Shown here in pieces: positions 55,717-64,000 of a stretch of DNA of 64,000 bases. Position 1 is the first letter of the stretch; each line of letters begins with the position of its first letter. The stretch spans positions 124,001-188,000 of the forward strand of contig JAHYZV010000002.1 in NCBI GenBank assembly GCA_019424245.1. Reading direction: 5' to 3'. Position numbers and translations under genes: made by a program. Under the pieces are notes generated by a model, which saw nothing but the letters and a program-made list of their open reading frames with translations, made no database searches and had not been told where the DNA came from. The DNA comes from Clostridiales bacterium (GTDB lineage Bacteria > Bacillota > Clostridia > Lachnospirales > Lachnospiraceae).

Positions 55717-57291
55717 TTATAAGCCTGTCTGGTTAATAAGCTTATCATATATCTGGTTCATAACTGACATCATCTTTGAGTTAAGATTATAAGCCTGCTG
55801 GAACTTCATGATATCCATGGCTTCCTCATCTGTATCTACACCCATGACTGAAAGTCGCTGATTCTGTATAGTTGTCTTCATATTGTTGTAGTTTGTTAAA
55901 AATGTCTTAGCCTTGCTTGCATCTATAGACATATCACTGACTATAGTTTCAAGGAAGTACGAACCTGTACCACCATCAAAAAGTCTTTCCTTCTGTAGTG
56001 CATTAAGCTTATCCATAATGCTTGCACTGCCTTCGCCTTCGCTTACTGTTGTCTTTGTTGCAAGCTTGTTGGCATCCTTAAGAAGCTCAGAATTAACTGA
56101 TACTGTTGAGGCTGTAAGTGTCTTTGAATTATCTCCCACTACAAACAACGCTATACCCTTGTTGGCAGCATCCTCTGTTTTAGCATCTGATACATATCCA
56201 CTCTTAAATATGTTGTTGACTGCCTGTGAGAATGTCTGTATGAACTGGTTAAGCTGTGACTGATAGTAAGGAATACCCTTATAGTTAATATTGGCTGAAG
56301 CCTGTGGATTCGTCTCTGTCACTCTGTTTCCATCATCATCAAGCTTATAGCTGCCATCTGCATTAGCTGCAACTGATTCTATCTCACCGTTACAGCCATC
56401 CCTTATATCTACAAGTGCCTTAAGCTGACCTCCAAGTGAAGAACTATATATATCAAAAGGATCATCATCACTCCACTGTATGTCATATAATCCTTCTGCA
56501 TCGCTTGCATTTCTTTTCTGCGTTCTTGCGACTACCTCAAGTGTCTTATAATCATAGTTGTTTACAAGCGACTGTCCATTAACTGTGATCTGGAAAGATG
56601 TAAGTCCGTTTGCTATCGGTGTCTCATTAGTTGATATATTGATATACTTTGACAGATTATCCACAAGTGCATTTCTCTGGTCTCTTAAGTCGTTAGCATC
56701 TCCATAGCAGGCTTCTATCTGGTTAATCTGCTTATTAAGTGATGTTATATTCTGTGCTAGAGTATTGATGTGGTCTACTGTATCTTTTATCTCATTATTA
56801 GCATCTGACTGCACATTTCTCAAGTTAGTTGAGAGTGTGTTGAAATAATCCGACATACTTTTTGCATTATTTATGAGCTGGTTCTTTGCAGATTCATCAG
56901 ATGGTGTTATAGTCAGCTGGTTAACTGCTGAAAAGAAGTTGCTGTATTCTTTAGAGAATCCGTTAAGTATAAACTCATTCAGATAGTCCTCTATCTGTGT
57001 CATGTAGTTGTTCTTTGATTCATACTGTCCATAGTTAGACATATTGTTTCTATACTTCTGGTCATAGTAGCTGTCTCTTGTCTGATTGATGCCGACAACA
57101 TCAACACCGGAACCTATAGTTCCATATGATGAAAATGTTCTTAATGAGTCAGCTGCCTTTAACTCTGCACTCTGCTTTGTATAGCCTTCTGTATTAATGT
57201 TTGACAGGTTGTGCGCTGATGTTGTTATGGATGTCTGCGCTGCCTGAAGTCCTTTATATGATATTGATAAACCAAAAAATGTAGATGCCAT
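55717..57291 (-). CDS. flgK: Hook-associated protein FlgK, second paralogue
   Basis: A 524-residue HAP1-type protein: FFGLSISYKGLQAAQTSI, HNLSNINTEGYTKQ and a C-terminal MKFQQAYNLNSKMMSVM. It is shorter than the FlgK just upstream and differs through most of its length, so it is an old paralogue and not a tandem copy. It may form part of a two-ring hook-filament junction or replace the other under some conditions. Confidence 0.88.
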   Translation of the reverse strand: MASTFFGLSISYKGLQAAQTSITTSAHNLSNINTEGYTKQSAELKAADSLRTFSSYGTIGSGVDVVGINQTRDSYYDQKYRNNMSNYGQYESKNNYMTQIEDYLNEFILNGFSKEYSNFFSAVNQLTITPSDESAKNQLINNAKSMSDYFNTLSTNLRNVQSDANNEIKDTVDHINTLAQNITSLNKQINQIEACYGDANDLRDQRNALVDNLSKYINISTNETPIANGLTSFQITVNGQSLVNNYDYKTLEVVARTQKRNASDAEGLYDIQWSDDDPFDIYSSSLGGQLKALVDIRDGCNGEIESVAANADGSYKLDDDGNRVTETNPQASANINYKGIPYYQSQLNQFIQTFSQAVNNIFKSGYVSDAKTEDAANKGIALFVVGDNSKTLTASTVSVNSELLKDANKLATKTTVSEGEGSASIMDKLNALQKERLFDGGTGSYFLETIVSDMSIDASKAKTFLTNYNNMKTTIQNQRLSVMGVDTDEEAMDIMKFQQAYNLNSKMMSVMNQIYDKLINQTGL

Positions 57292-57428
57292 ATTATTTCT
57301 CCATTCTTGTTGTTTCCTATAGTCTCTTTAACCAACTTACTGTTTCTAAGTCTGCTGGCTGCTCTAAAATCAGCCAGCCATTATTATCAAATCATGATGT
57401 AAGTGTCAAAAGGTTCCTCTGTTATTCA

Positions 57429-59369
57429 TCATGCATGTCCAAGTGATGTAACAAGATGTTCTATCATCTCACTTACTACGTTGATATATCTTGAAGCCGC
57501 ATTATATGCGTGCTGATACTTAATCATCTTCTGAAGTTCTTCATCAGATGATACACCTGATGTCTGTAGTCTCTGGTTGTCATAACCATTGACCATGGTT
57601 GTCTGGTTGTTGACATACTTGGTAAGCACGCTTCCCATCGTAGCAAACTCACCTATATAATCATTGTAAAATGTGTTGAAATCTGCCTTTGCATAGTTCT
57701 CAGGGTTAAGTGATGCAAACTTGTTGCTGAATGTATCTATAAGCTCATTTACCTTTGAGAAATCCTCCTTGCCATGCTCTGTAGAAAGAGGGAGTGTACC
57801 TACATTCTGTGAAGCCTCAGGATTGACGATCAGATTACCAAGTGTATAGTCAGTTTCAAAGCCAGTAACATTCAGGTTGTTTCTTACATATATTGTACTG
57901 CCATCTGCACCTGTGATCTGCTTATATCTGTCTGTACCGTTTCTTTTAAAGAGTTCAACACCTCTTGTTTCATCGTCATCCATGCCATATCCAGCCTTGC
58001 TCATATCAAGTATCTTGTATGTCATGCTGTCTATATTCTCTGTTTCTTCCTGATTAGCATCAACATACAGCTTTTCAGATGCTTCATAACTGTATGTTCC
58101 ATCACCATTTTCTTTTCCGGCAACTACGTTGCCATGGCTGTCATAAAGCACATCATGTGTCGATGCATTGTATACATACTTCTCTGCCTTTAATATATTG
58201 CCATCTGCATCTGTGAGCTCTTTTGTTGTATCCATGGTAGTTTCCGGACATAAAACATCATTCATGGCTGTTACTATTCCATTTACAAGCTTGTCAAAGC
58301 CTGCTATAGCACTAAGGATAGCTGATGGCTCTATATACTTGTTATAGTAATCCTGCTTCTGCTGATACGCATCCATGGCACTATTATATTCTGCCATACC
58401 CTGCTCTGTTGTAAGATCATAGTCTGCTCTTTCAGGCATTACTGGAATATCTGTGTAGTTTACCTCTATAACACCTCTTGCGATAAGCAGTCCTTTAAGT
58501 TTGCCTTTATCTGTGTCATTGGCATTGTTTGCCTGCTTGTCAAAGTTATATACATCCTGCTGATATCCCTCCCACTGAGGTATAAGCAGTCCATATGTTC
58601 CTTCTTCTCTTACGCTCATCTTTGCGATATCATTTTTTGTTATAAATGGGACATTCTCAGCACTAACTATTACTTCGCCATCCTTTGTCTCATAATAATC
58701 AATATCTATATACTTACTAAGCTCATCAAGTGCAAGATCTCTTGAATCTCTTAAATCGTTCGCACGCTCCACACCTTCCGCTTCGACCTTAACGATGCCT
58801 TTGTTAAGATTATATATCTTCTGTCCAAGTGAATTAATCTTTTCCACCATGTTGTTTACTTCGGTATTCAGCGTAACCTGATAATCCTTAAGTCCACTAT
58901 ATATAGCCTCTGAACGGTCTATGAATGCTGTAGCATTCTGTATAAGTGATGACCTGGCTATAGTACTTGTTGGATTCTTTGTAAGTTCGTTTACTGCATT
59001 GTAAAGGTTTGTGATATGCTGCTGATAAGTAACTCCCTGCATTTCACCAAACCAGTCTTCAACCTCGTATACCGCATTAGCCTGACTTTCATAGAATCCC
59101 AGTCTTGAACTTTCAGTTCTGTATGACCTGTCTATGAACTCATTCCTTATACGGCTTATCGCATCTATATCTACACCTAAACCATACTTGCCTTTGTTAA
59201 GGCTCTTAGAAAACACGTTAGCATATGTTGAATCTGCAAATGTTATCTGCTGCCTTGTATACCCTTCTGTATTAACATTGGAAAGGTTATGTGCTGTTGT
59301 ATTAAGTGCTGTCTGTGACGATCTTAAGCCTGTGGCTCCTACCATCAGCGACCCCATTCCGTTTGCCAT
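57429..59369 (-). CDS. flgK: Hook-associated protein FlgK, first paralogue
   Basis: A 646-residue HAP1: LMVGATGLRSSQTALN, HNLSNVNTEGYTRQQ and a C-terminal MIKYQHAYNAASRYINVV. The middle holds an expanded region not present in its paralogue (GKENGDGTYSYEASEK). FlgK is secreted through the flagellar export system and joins hook and filament; FlgN, encoded just upstream, is its chaperone. GGAGGAATT precedes the ATG. Confidence 0.92.
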   Translation of the reverse strand: MANGMGSLMVGATGLRSSQTALNTTAHNLSNVNTEGYTRQQITFADSTYANVFSKSLNKGKYGLGVDIDAISRIRNEFIDRSYRTESSRLGFYESQANAVYEVEDWFGEMQGVTYQQHITNLYNAVNELTKNPTSTIARSSLIQNATAFIDRSEAIYSGLKDYQVTLNTEVNNMVEKINSLGQKIYNLNKGIVKVEAEGVERANDLRDSRDLALDELSKYIDIDYYETKDGEVIVSAENVPFITKNDIAKMSVREEGTYGLLIPQWEGYQQDVYNFDKQANNANDTDKGKLKGLLIARGVIEVNYTDIPVMPERADYDLTTEQGMAEYNSAMDAYQQKQDYYNKYIEPSAILSAIAGFDKLVNGIVTAMNDVLCPETTMDTTKELTDADGNILKAEKYVYNASTHDVLYDSHGNVVAGKENGDGTYSYEASEKLYVDANQEETENIDSMTYKILDMSKAGYGMDDDETRGVELFKRNGTDRYKQITGADGSTIYVRNNLNVTGFETDYTLGNLIVNPEASQNVGTLPLSTEHGKEDFSKVNELIDTFSNKFASLNPENYAKADFNTFYNDYIGEFATMGSVLTKYVNNQTTMVNGYDNQRLQTSGVSSDEELQKMIKYQHAYNAASRYINVVSEMIEHLVTSLGHA

Positions 59370-59597
59370 AATTCCTCCATTAAAAAAATCACACTATCAA
59401 AAATAAAACTGGTTCTAATACCGCAGTACCATTAAACATCCCAATTCAATCCTTTGAAAATGTGATTCTTATATTATATCTGATATTATTCTATACTTAT
59501 ATGTAAGTCCAGCCTGCTTCAATCCTTTTCCACATACCAGACTTAATGTAATCTTTTATAATCTTTTATCTGTTTTAATACTTTTCTTTAGTTTATA

Positions 59598-60110
59598 TCA
59601 CTGCTTTGCATCAAATCCTGTAGCACCTGTTATTTCCTGTTCTTCATAAGCTGTTCTTCCATAGTTGCCTGTCTGTGGCTTCAACACTGAGTTTCTTGCC
59701 AGATCAAGCTCAAACTGAATCATATCCATAGATTCTTTAAGCAGCAGCTTATTGTTCTCGTTAACCGCTGTAAGCTGGCTAAGTGTTCTTTTAAGCTTAA
59801 GATATATGTTCTGAAGAGCATCATGCTCTTTAGCTTTCTTTTCAAGTATCTGTACTATGTGTTCAACCTTTATCTCTTCATATGGAAGTCTTAGCACATT
59901 ACATATATCCTTCACATCTTCCTGTCTTTTTTTCTCATATACATCTACTTCTTCTATGAGCTTCTGCTCTCTTGTAAATATCTCCTGAAGCTTTTCGATA
60001 TTGCCACTTACTATGGCAGATGTTTTTTCATTCGACAGACTAAGGAGCTTCTCATATCCATCATTCTCATTCGTAAGGTCTTCGATTAAACAATCTATCA
60101 GGCTTGCCAT
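59598..60110 (-). CDS. flgN: Flagellar export chaperone FlgN
   Basis: A 170-residue helical protein with the FlgN pattern (LIDCLIEDLTNENDGYEKLLSLSNEKTSAIV, then a helix with EQKLIEEVD). It chaperones FlgK and FlgL. CGGAGGA precedes the ATG. It comes about 100 nt after flgM, and 228 nt separate it from flgK. Confidence 0.85.
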   Translation of the reverse strand: MASLIDCLIEDLTNENDGYEKLLSLSNEKTSAIVSGNIEKLQEIFTREQKLIEEVDVYEKKRQEDVKDICNVLRLPYEEIKVEHIVQILEKKAKEHDALQNIYLKLKRTLSQLTAVNENNKLLLKESMDMIQFELDLARNSVLKPQTGNYGRTAYEEQEITGATGFDAKQ

Positions 60111-60210
60111 ATATGCTCCTCCGTCTTAAGATTATCGTGTCAGCAAACTATAAAACTGTACAGCAATGCACAATCCCAATGCATCCTCTGACCATATGCA
60201 TTCTTTTTCA

Positions 60211-60492
60211 TCAGAATGTCAATGTAGATACACTGCCAAGCATCTTCTCGGCTACTGCCTCTGAACTTATATTATATGTTCCGGCTGCAATACGTGCCTT
60301 GATGTCGTTGACTTTATCAAGTCTTACATCAGAAGCTTCACTAACTGCTGCCTTAGCTGTATTATATAATCTGGCTGTATCTGATAATTCATACTTGTCT
60401 TTTTCAGTTTTCTTAACAGCCATGCCTTTTTCCCTGGCATAAGCACTTGTCTTGTATACCTGGCTGACAGCATTATAAGCATCTATACGCAT
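60211..60492 (-). CDS. flgM: Anti-sigma-28 factor FlgM
   Basis: Start at 60492 (AGAGG upstream). The 93-residue protein starts MRIDAYNAVSQVY, and the C-terminal sigma-binding part includes VRLDKVNDIKARIAAGTYNISSEAVAEKML, the FlgM signature. It holds sigma-28 inactive until the hook is complete. It heads the flgM-flgN-flgK-flgK-flgL-fliW-csrA run and has a sigma-28 promoter itself. Confidence 0.93.
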   Translation of the reverse strand: MRIDAYNAVSQVYKTSAYAREKGMAVKKTEKDKYELSDTARLYNTAKAAVSEASDVRLDKVNDIKARIAAGTYNISSEAVAEKMLGSVSTLTF

Positions 60493-60550
60493 ACTAACCG
60501 CCTCTCTTTCTATTATAAACAAAAAACTTTTTTATTTCTTTATGATAAGT

Positions 60551-60578
60551 TTATCGGTTGTCTGGATGTTTTACTTAA
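60551..60578 (-). promoter_or_regulatory. Sigma-28-like promoter of flgM
   Basis: TTAAG (60574-60578) and CCGATAA (60551-60557) on the minus strand are 16 nt apart, about 60 nt before the flgM start. Confidence 0.65.
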
Positions 60579-60648
60579 CCCCCATTTGCATTACAATACA
60601 AATGAATTTTTCACGATACTTTGATAGGAATTTTTTTAAGTCAAAATC

Positions 60649-60686
60649 AAAAAACGGAAAACCCACATTTACCTATGGATTTTCCG
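60649..60686 (-). terminator. Rho-independent terminator after proS
   Basis: On the minus strand CGGAAAA and TTTTCCG form a 7-bp stem, extended by a CCA/TGG inner pairing, followed by six T. It lies about 190 nt after the proS stop. Confidence 0.7.
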
Positions 60687-60782
60687 CTTAATTTAATCTG
60701 ATTTAATCCGAATCAATCTGAAATATGTAATATATATTCTCCCAAATATTCGCATATCGTGTGATTATCATCCCACTTTTAT

Positions 60783-60850
60783 GCTCATATCGGGGCGGGT
60801 CCCAAGGTCTTTCACCCACCTATGAGCAAGCTCATGTGGGTTTAGACCTT
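60783..60850 (-). other. Large stem-loop in the proS 3' region
   Basis: AAGGTCT/AGACCTT (60804-60810 with 60844-60850), CCCAC/GTGGG and ATGAGC/GCTCAT nest to form one long hairpin. A further GCTCAT at 60783-60788 could pair with the same ATGAGC, giving two exclusive folds. The element is GC-rich against the surroundings. Function unknown; it may be a 3'-end-derived RNA or a genome repeat. Confidence 0.5.
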
Positions 60851-60872
60851 TTGACCATGGTATCATATATTA

Positions 60873-62312
60873 TTAGTATGCCTTACCCCAGTAAACCATC
60901 TTCTTAGCTGGTCTGCCACAGCATACACACACGTCACTTAACTGTTCCTGTGCAAATGGCATACATCTTGAAGTACATGTTGTATCTTCTTTAATCTTAT
61001 CTTCACATGCCTGGTCACCACACCACATAGCTTTGATAAATCCTGGCTTGTTAGCTGCTGTTTCCTTGAACTCATCATAGTTAACTGCAACATATGTATG
61101 TGCATCTCTATGTGCTCTTGCTCTTTCAAGCATATCCTTCTGGATAGTATCAAGTATCTCTGGAAGCTTAGCTGCAAGCTCGTCAATAGCTACTGTTATC
61201 TTTTCTCTTGTATCACGGCGTACAACGATAGCCTGGTTAGCTTCAATATCTCTTGGTCCCATCTCAACTCTTACAGGGATACCACGCATTTCCTGCTCTG
61301 AGAACTTCCAGCCTGGATTCTTATCAGAATCATCAACCTTAACTCTGAGACCCGCTGCCTTTATAACATCTCTTACTTCGTAAGCCTTATCAAGCACGCC
61401 TTCCTTCTTCTGCATGATAGGTATGATGTCAACCTGAACTGGTGCAACCTTAGGTGGAAGTACAAGTCCTGAGTTATCACCGTGTGTCATGATAACAGCA
61501 CCGATAAGTCTTGTTGTTGTTCCCCATGAAGTCTGATGAACATACTTAAGCTTGTTATCCTTATCTGTATACTGTATGCCAAATGCCTTAGCGAATCCAT
61601 CTCCAAAGTTGTGGCTTGTTCCTGACTGGAGTGCCTTACCATCATGCATAAGCGCTTCTATAGTATAAGTAGCCTCTGCACCTGCAAACTTTTCCTTATC
61701 TGTCTTACGTCCCTTGATAACAGGTATAGCAAGCACCTCTTCACAGAACTGTGCATAAAGATTAAGCATCTGCTGTGTACGTGCTTCTGCATCCTCTGCT
61801 GTTGCATGTGCTGTATGTCCTTCCTGCCATAAGAATTCTCTTGAACGAAGGAATGGTCTTGTTTCTTTTTCCCATCTTACTACTGAACACCACTGGTTAT
61901 ATACCTTTGGCAAATCTCTGTATGACTGTATCTCATCCTTGTAGAAATCGCAAAAAAGTGTTTCAGATGTTGGTCTTACACACATTCTTTCCTGAAGTGG
62001 ATTAAGTCCTCCATAAGTAACCCACGCTACTTCTGGTGCAAACCCTTCTACATGATCCTTTTCCTTTTCAAGAAGACTTTCTGGAATAAACATAGGAAGG
62101 TATACATTCTCAACACCTGTTTCCTTAAATCTTCTGTCCATCTCGTTCTTTATATTCTCCCAGATTGCATATCCAGCCGGCTTAAATATCATACATCCCT
62201 TAACGCTTGAATATGACATAAGCTCTGCTTTCTTGCATACATCTGTGTACCACTGTGCAAAGTCTACATCCATGGAAGTAATCGCTTCTACTAACTTCTT
62301 ATCCTCTGCCAT
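60873..62312 (-). CDS. proS: Prolyl-tRNA synthetase, short (archaeal/eukaryal-like) type
   Basis: A 479-residue class II synthetase. Motif 2 and 3 regions are visible (VRWEKETRPFLRSREFLWQEGHTAH; the tRNA-binding domain follows). The C-terminus has paired cysteines (CTSRCM, CVCCG), a zinc-like site, and ends in the tyrosine typical of this type (YWGKAY). There is no INS editing domain. It joins proline to its tRNA. GAGGT precedes the ATG. I see no T-box leader. Confidence 0.95.
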   Translation of the reverse strand: MAEDKKLVEAITSMDVDFAQWYTDVCKKAELMSYSSVKGCMIFKPAGYAIWENIKNEMDRRFKETGVENVYLPMFIPESLLEKEKDHVEGFAPEVAWVTYGGLNPLQERMCVRPTSETLFCDFYKDEIQSYRDLPKVYNQWCSVVRWEKETRPFLRSREFLWQEGHTAHATAEDAEARTQQMLNLYAQFCEEVLAIPVIKGRKTDKEKFAGAEATYTIEALMHDGKALQSGTSHNFGDGFAKAFGIQYTDKDNKLKYVHQTSWGTTTRLIGAVIMTHGDNSGLVLPPKVAPVQVDIIPIMQKKEGVLDKAYEVRDVIKAAGLRVKVDDSDKNPGWKFSEQEMRGIPVRVEMGPRDIEANQAIVVRRDTREKITVAIDELAAKLPEILDTIQKDMLERARAHRDAHTYVAVNYDEFKETAANKPGFIKAMWCGDQACEDKIKEDTTCTSRCMPFAQEQLSDVCVCCGRPAKKMVYWGKAY

Positions 62313-62424
62313 AAATATACCTCATTCCTGCGCTATCTGCGCTATCTGTTAAATGTGTCACATAATCTGTATTAGTTTAACATCTGACCTGATTAATTTC
62401 AAGGCACTTTTCATATATTCCGTT

Positions 62425-62516
62425 TTTTCTTTTATTGTAGTTTTCTTTTATTACATTTTTCTTTTATTATGTTTTTTATTATATTTCAATCACATTTTTA
62501 TGCATTTTCTTTTATT
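62425..62516. repeat. Degenerate 16-bp tandem repeat
   Basis: TTTTCTTTTATT occurs at 62425, 62441, 62457 and 62505. The first three are exactly 16 bp apart and the fourth lies three units further in register, with weaker units between. It fills the gap between the membrane protein gene and proS. Confidence 0.55.
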
Positions 62517-62523
62517 CCTTTTT

Positions 62524-63681
62524 CTATGCTTCATCCATCTTCATAACACATCTAAGCCTTAAGACCAGTGCTTTTATTATAACAAAGCTCACAGGACCGG
62601 TTATGAAGCCTGGAATACCATACACAAGCAGTCCGACAAATATAATGACAAGCATGGCAAAAGGCGATATTCCAAGCTTATCTCCCATACATTTTGACTC
62701 CATAATCTCACGTACAAAATAAGTTATTACATATGTCACAAGCACAACCACTGCCGATAAGAAATTCTTCATAATCAGGTTAAACAACATCCATGGTATA
62801 AGTATCGTACCTGTCCCAAATACCGGAAGCGCATCAACAACTCCAACTATTATTCCGAGCATGACTGCATATGGACTTTTTATTATAAAAAATGCTGCCA
62901 TGCTTATAGCTGAATTAATAAACATGATTCTTAATTCAACTTTAAAATATACATTAATAAGTCTCTTTACCTCATGCCACAGCATCCTTATCTCTTCCAC
63001 AAACACACTGTCACGTATCTGTGTCCTTATTTCATCCATATCTGTTGACAGATATATAACTGATATAAAGCCAACAACCAGACCTCCAGCCACTATAACT
63101 ATATTTTTTATAACAGGTACAGATATATGAAATATCTTTTCAGGCATTATACCAGCCAGCCTGCGTCCACACATTATAAGCGTATCAAGACAACATCCAC
63201 CATCAAGTCCAAGAAAATCATCCGCTTCAAGGCATATCCTGGCAGTCTGCTGCCTTATACCTATCGTATTGTAATCCCAGTTCTTTAAAAAATCACTTAT
63301 CTCATTCGCTCCTGTTATAACTGCTGCAGCAAGCAATATTATTATAACAACAGATATTATTAACATTATAATTGTGGCTATTATGCTTTTTATGCGATGT
63401 TCTTTAATTCTTTGTGCATGTACTTTTCTTTTATCCAGCCTTATCCTTTTGCATATCCACATATATATACTGTTTACTGGCTTTTCAAGAAGCAGTGCAG
63501 CAAGCACGCCAAGCACAAATGGCCACACATATACAAGAAGATATTTAAAGCTCACATATACAGAAAATATTATAACTACAATCCCGGCAAGGTATTTCAG
63601 TTTCCTGTTATATTCTTTATCTTGATATTCTTTTTGATACTCTTCTTTATTTTCTTTTACATTTCTTTCCTCTCTGCACAT
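62524..63681 (-). CDS. YtvI/AI-2E-type membrane protein
   Basis: A 385-residue polytopic protein. After a charged 25-residue start it has hydrophobic segments near 30-65, 98-125, 195-215, 245-275, 280-310 and 320-370. Conserved family blocks are FVLGVLAALLLEKPV near the N-terminus and VVDALPVFGTGTILIPW in the C-terminal half. The family includes sporulation protein YtvI and AI-2 exporters; the substrate here is unknown. Its ribosome-binding site (GAGGTGA) lies in the arm of a long hairpin. Confidence 0.82.
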   Translation of the reverse strand: MCREERNVKENKEEYQKEYQDKEYNRKLKYLAGIVVIIFSVYVSFKYLLVYVWPFVLGVLAALLLEKPVNSIYMWICKRIRLDKRKVHAQRIKEHRIKSIIATIIMLIISVVIIILLAAAVITGANEISDFLKNWDYNTIGIRQQTARICLEADDFLGLDGGCCLDTLIMCGRRLAGIMPEKIFHISVPVIKNIVIVAGGLVVGFISVIYLSTDMDEIRTQIRDSVFVEEIRMLWHEVKRLINVYFKVELRIMFINSAISMAAFFIIKSPYAVMLGIIVGVVDALPVFGTGTILIPWMLFNLIMKNFLSAVVVLVTYVITYFVREIMESKCMGDKLGISPFAMLVIIFVGLLVYGIPGFITGPVSFVIIKALVLRLRCVMKMDEA

Positions 63682-63683
63682 AA

Positions 63684-63722
63684 ATAATCACCTCTGTAGA
63701 AGTATTCCACAGAGGTGATTAT
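63684..63722 (-). terminator. Long hairpin between the RluA-family gene and the membrane protein gene
   Basis: ATAATCACCTCTGT and ACAGAGGTGATTAT form a perfect 14-bp stem with an 11-nt loop, just after the pseudouridine synthase stop. No T-run follows directly. The second arm contains the ribosome-binding site of the next gene, so it could act as a terminator or as a translational switch. Confidence 0.5.
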
Positions 63723-63735
63723 CTTATACCTATAT

Positions 63736-64000
63736 CTAAAATCCTGGTTTCACTTCGTATAACTTGCCATCAAGCTTAAGACTAACCGCACATAACGCTA
63801 TGCATCCACGCTTAATACGTATGCCTTTTATCCTTTCAGCTGCCATATTTCCACCATACTTTCCATCACCAGCAACCGGCATGTTTCTTGAAGCAAGCTG
63901 GACACGTATCTGATGATGTCTGCCTGTTATAAGATGAATATCCAGCCTTGATATGTCCGCTTCTTCATCATAAGAAAGAAGCCTGTACTTAAGTCTTGCT
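63736..64000 (-). CDS. RluA-family 23S rRNA pseudouridine synthase, 3' part
   Basis: An open frame enters from the right edge and ends at a TAG (63736-63738). The 87 residues visible contain DIHLITGRHHQIRVQLAS and GDGKYGG, the conserved C-terminal catalytic-domain segments of RluA/RluD enzymes. The N-terminal catalytic aspartate motif and any S4 domain are outside the window. It would convert a uridine of rRNA to pseudouridine. Confidence 0.85.
   Translation of the reverse strand, partial: ARLKYRLLSYDEEADISRLDIHLITGRHHQIRVQLASRNMPVAGDGKYGGNMAAERIKGIRIKRGCIALCAVSLKLDGKLYEVKPGF

Noticed and set aside
62425..62516. CRISPR-like array
   Set aside because: Units are 16 bp, AT-rich and without spacers; no cas genes.
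62313..62523. T-box riboswitch upstream of proS
   Set aside because: No T-box core sequence or antiterminator/terminator pair could be found in the leader.

Overview
The window looks like the chromosome of a motile, anaerobic, low-G+C Gram-positive bacterium of the Lachnospiraceae type (class Clostridia). The evidence is a flagellar late-gene block in the Bacillus/Clostridium order (flgM-flgN-flgK-flgL-fliW-csrA, then flaG-fliD-fliS), short flagellins without a variable central domain, sigma-28-type promoters (TTAAG or TAAAG, 15-16 nt, CCGATA), a short prolyl-tRNA synthetase, and an oxygen-sensitive glycyl radical enzyme. The genus (Lachnospira, Roseburia, Butyrivibrio or a relative) cannot be fixed from sequence reading alone. 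No tRNA, rRNA, CRISPR array, transposase or phage gene was seen.

Layout. 1-8.2 kb: glycosyltransferases and an 832-residue fusion containing a CDP-glycerol-type cytidylyltransferase. 8.3-29.8 kb: one long leftward gene train for making and moving unusual sugars. It holds a legionaminic-acid-type nonulosonate set (legG, legI, legH, legC, legB and a CBS-containing nucleotidyltransferase like ptmE), two Gfo/Idh/MocA oxidoreductases, a ThDP enzyme, a small epimerase/dehydratase, several glycosyltransferases, a WcbI-like gene broken by one stop codon, a glycyl radical enzyme flanked by two radical SAM proteins, and a TagF-like polyol-phosphate transferase. The 8.3-26.4 kb part is visibly AT-richer than its flanks. 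29.8-30.1 kb holds no gene longer than a few codons, but has a sigma-28-like promoter and an intrinsic terminator that would define a small RNA. 30.1-33.9 kb: a self-contained four-gene leftward operon (nitrilase-like protein, winged-helix protein, helical protein, small membrane protein) with its own strong promoter; its content is unlike the surroundings and it is a candidate defence or conflict module. 34.0-45.9 kb: a second sugar block with a fucosyltransferase-like protein, a StrF-like glycosyltransferase, three LicD proteins, two xylose-isomerase-like TIM barrels and two oxidoreductases, one fused to a cytidylyltransferase and the other to a glycerophosphodiesterase. 46.0-60.6 kb: two flagellin genes around a GT4 glycosyltransferase, then fliT-like, fliS, fliD, flaG, csrA, fliW, flgL, two flgK paralogues, flgN and flgM. 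60.6-64 kb: housekeeping genes proS, a YtvI/AI-2E-type membrane protein and the end of an RluA-family pseudouridine synthase.

How it fits together. The sugar genes sit directly beside the flagellin and hook-associated genes, so the simplest reading is a flagellin glycosylation island. It would build a nonulosonic acid and further glycans that carry glycerol-phosphate-like or other polyol-phosphate substituents (cytidylyltransferases, TagF-like and LicD proteins). Flagellin output appears to be controlled by sigma-28/FlgM and by CsrA/FliW: both flagellin ribosome-binding sites lie in the loop of a small stem, the classic CsrA target shape. A Rossmann-like accessory domain recurs in nine enzymes of different classes here, which suggests a shared docking or ligand-binding role.

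Gene-poor stretches. 46840-47151 holds the flagellin promoter, the CsrA site and a divergent promoter under a palindrome. 60523-60872 holds the flgM promoter, the proS terminator and a large stem-loop. 29804-30105 holds the putative small RNA.
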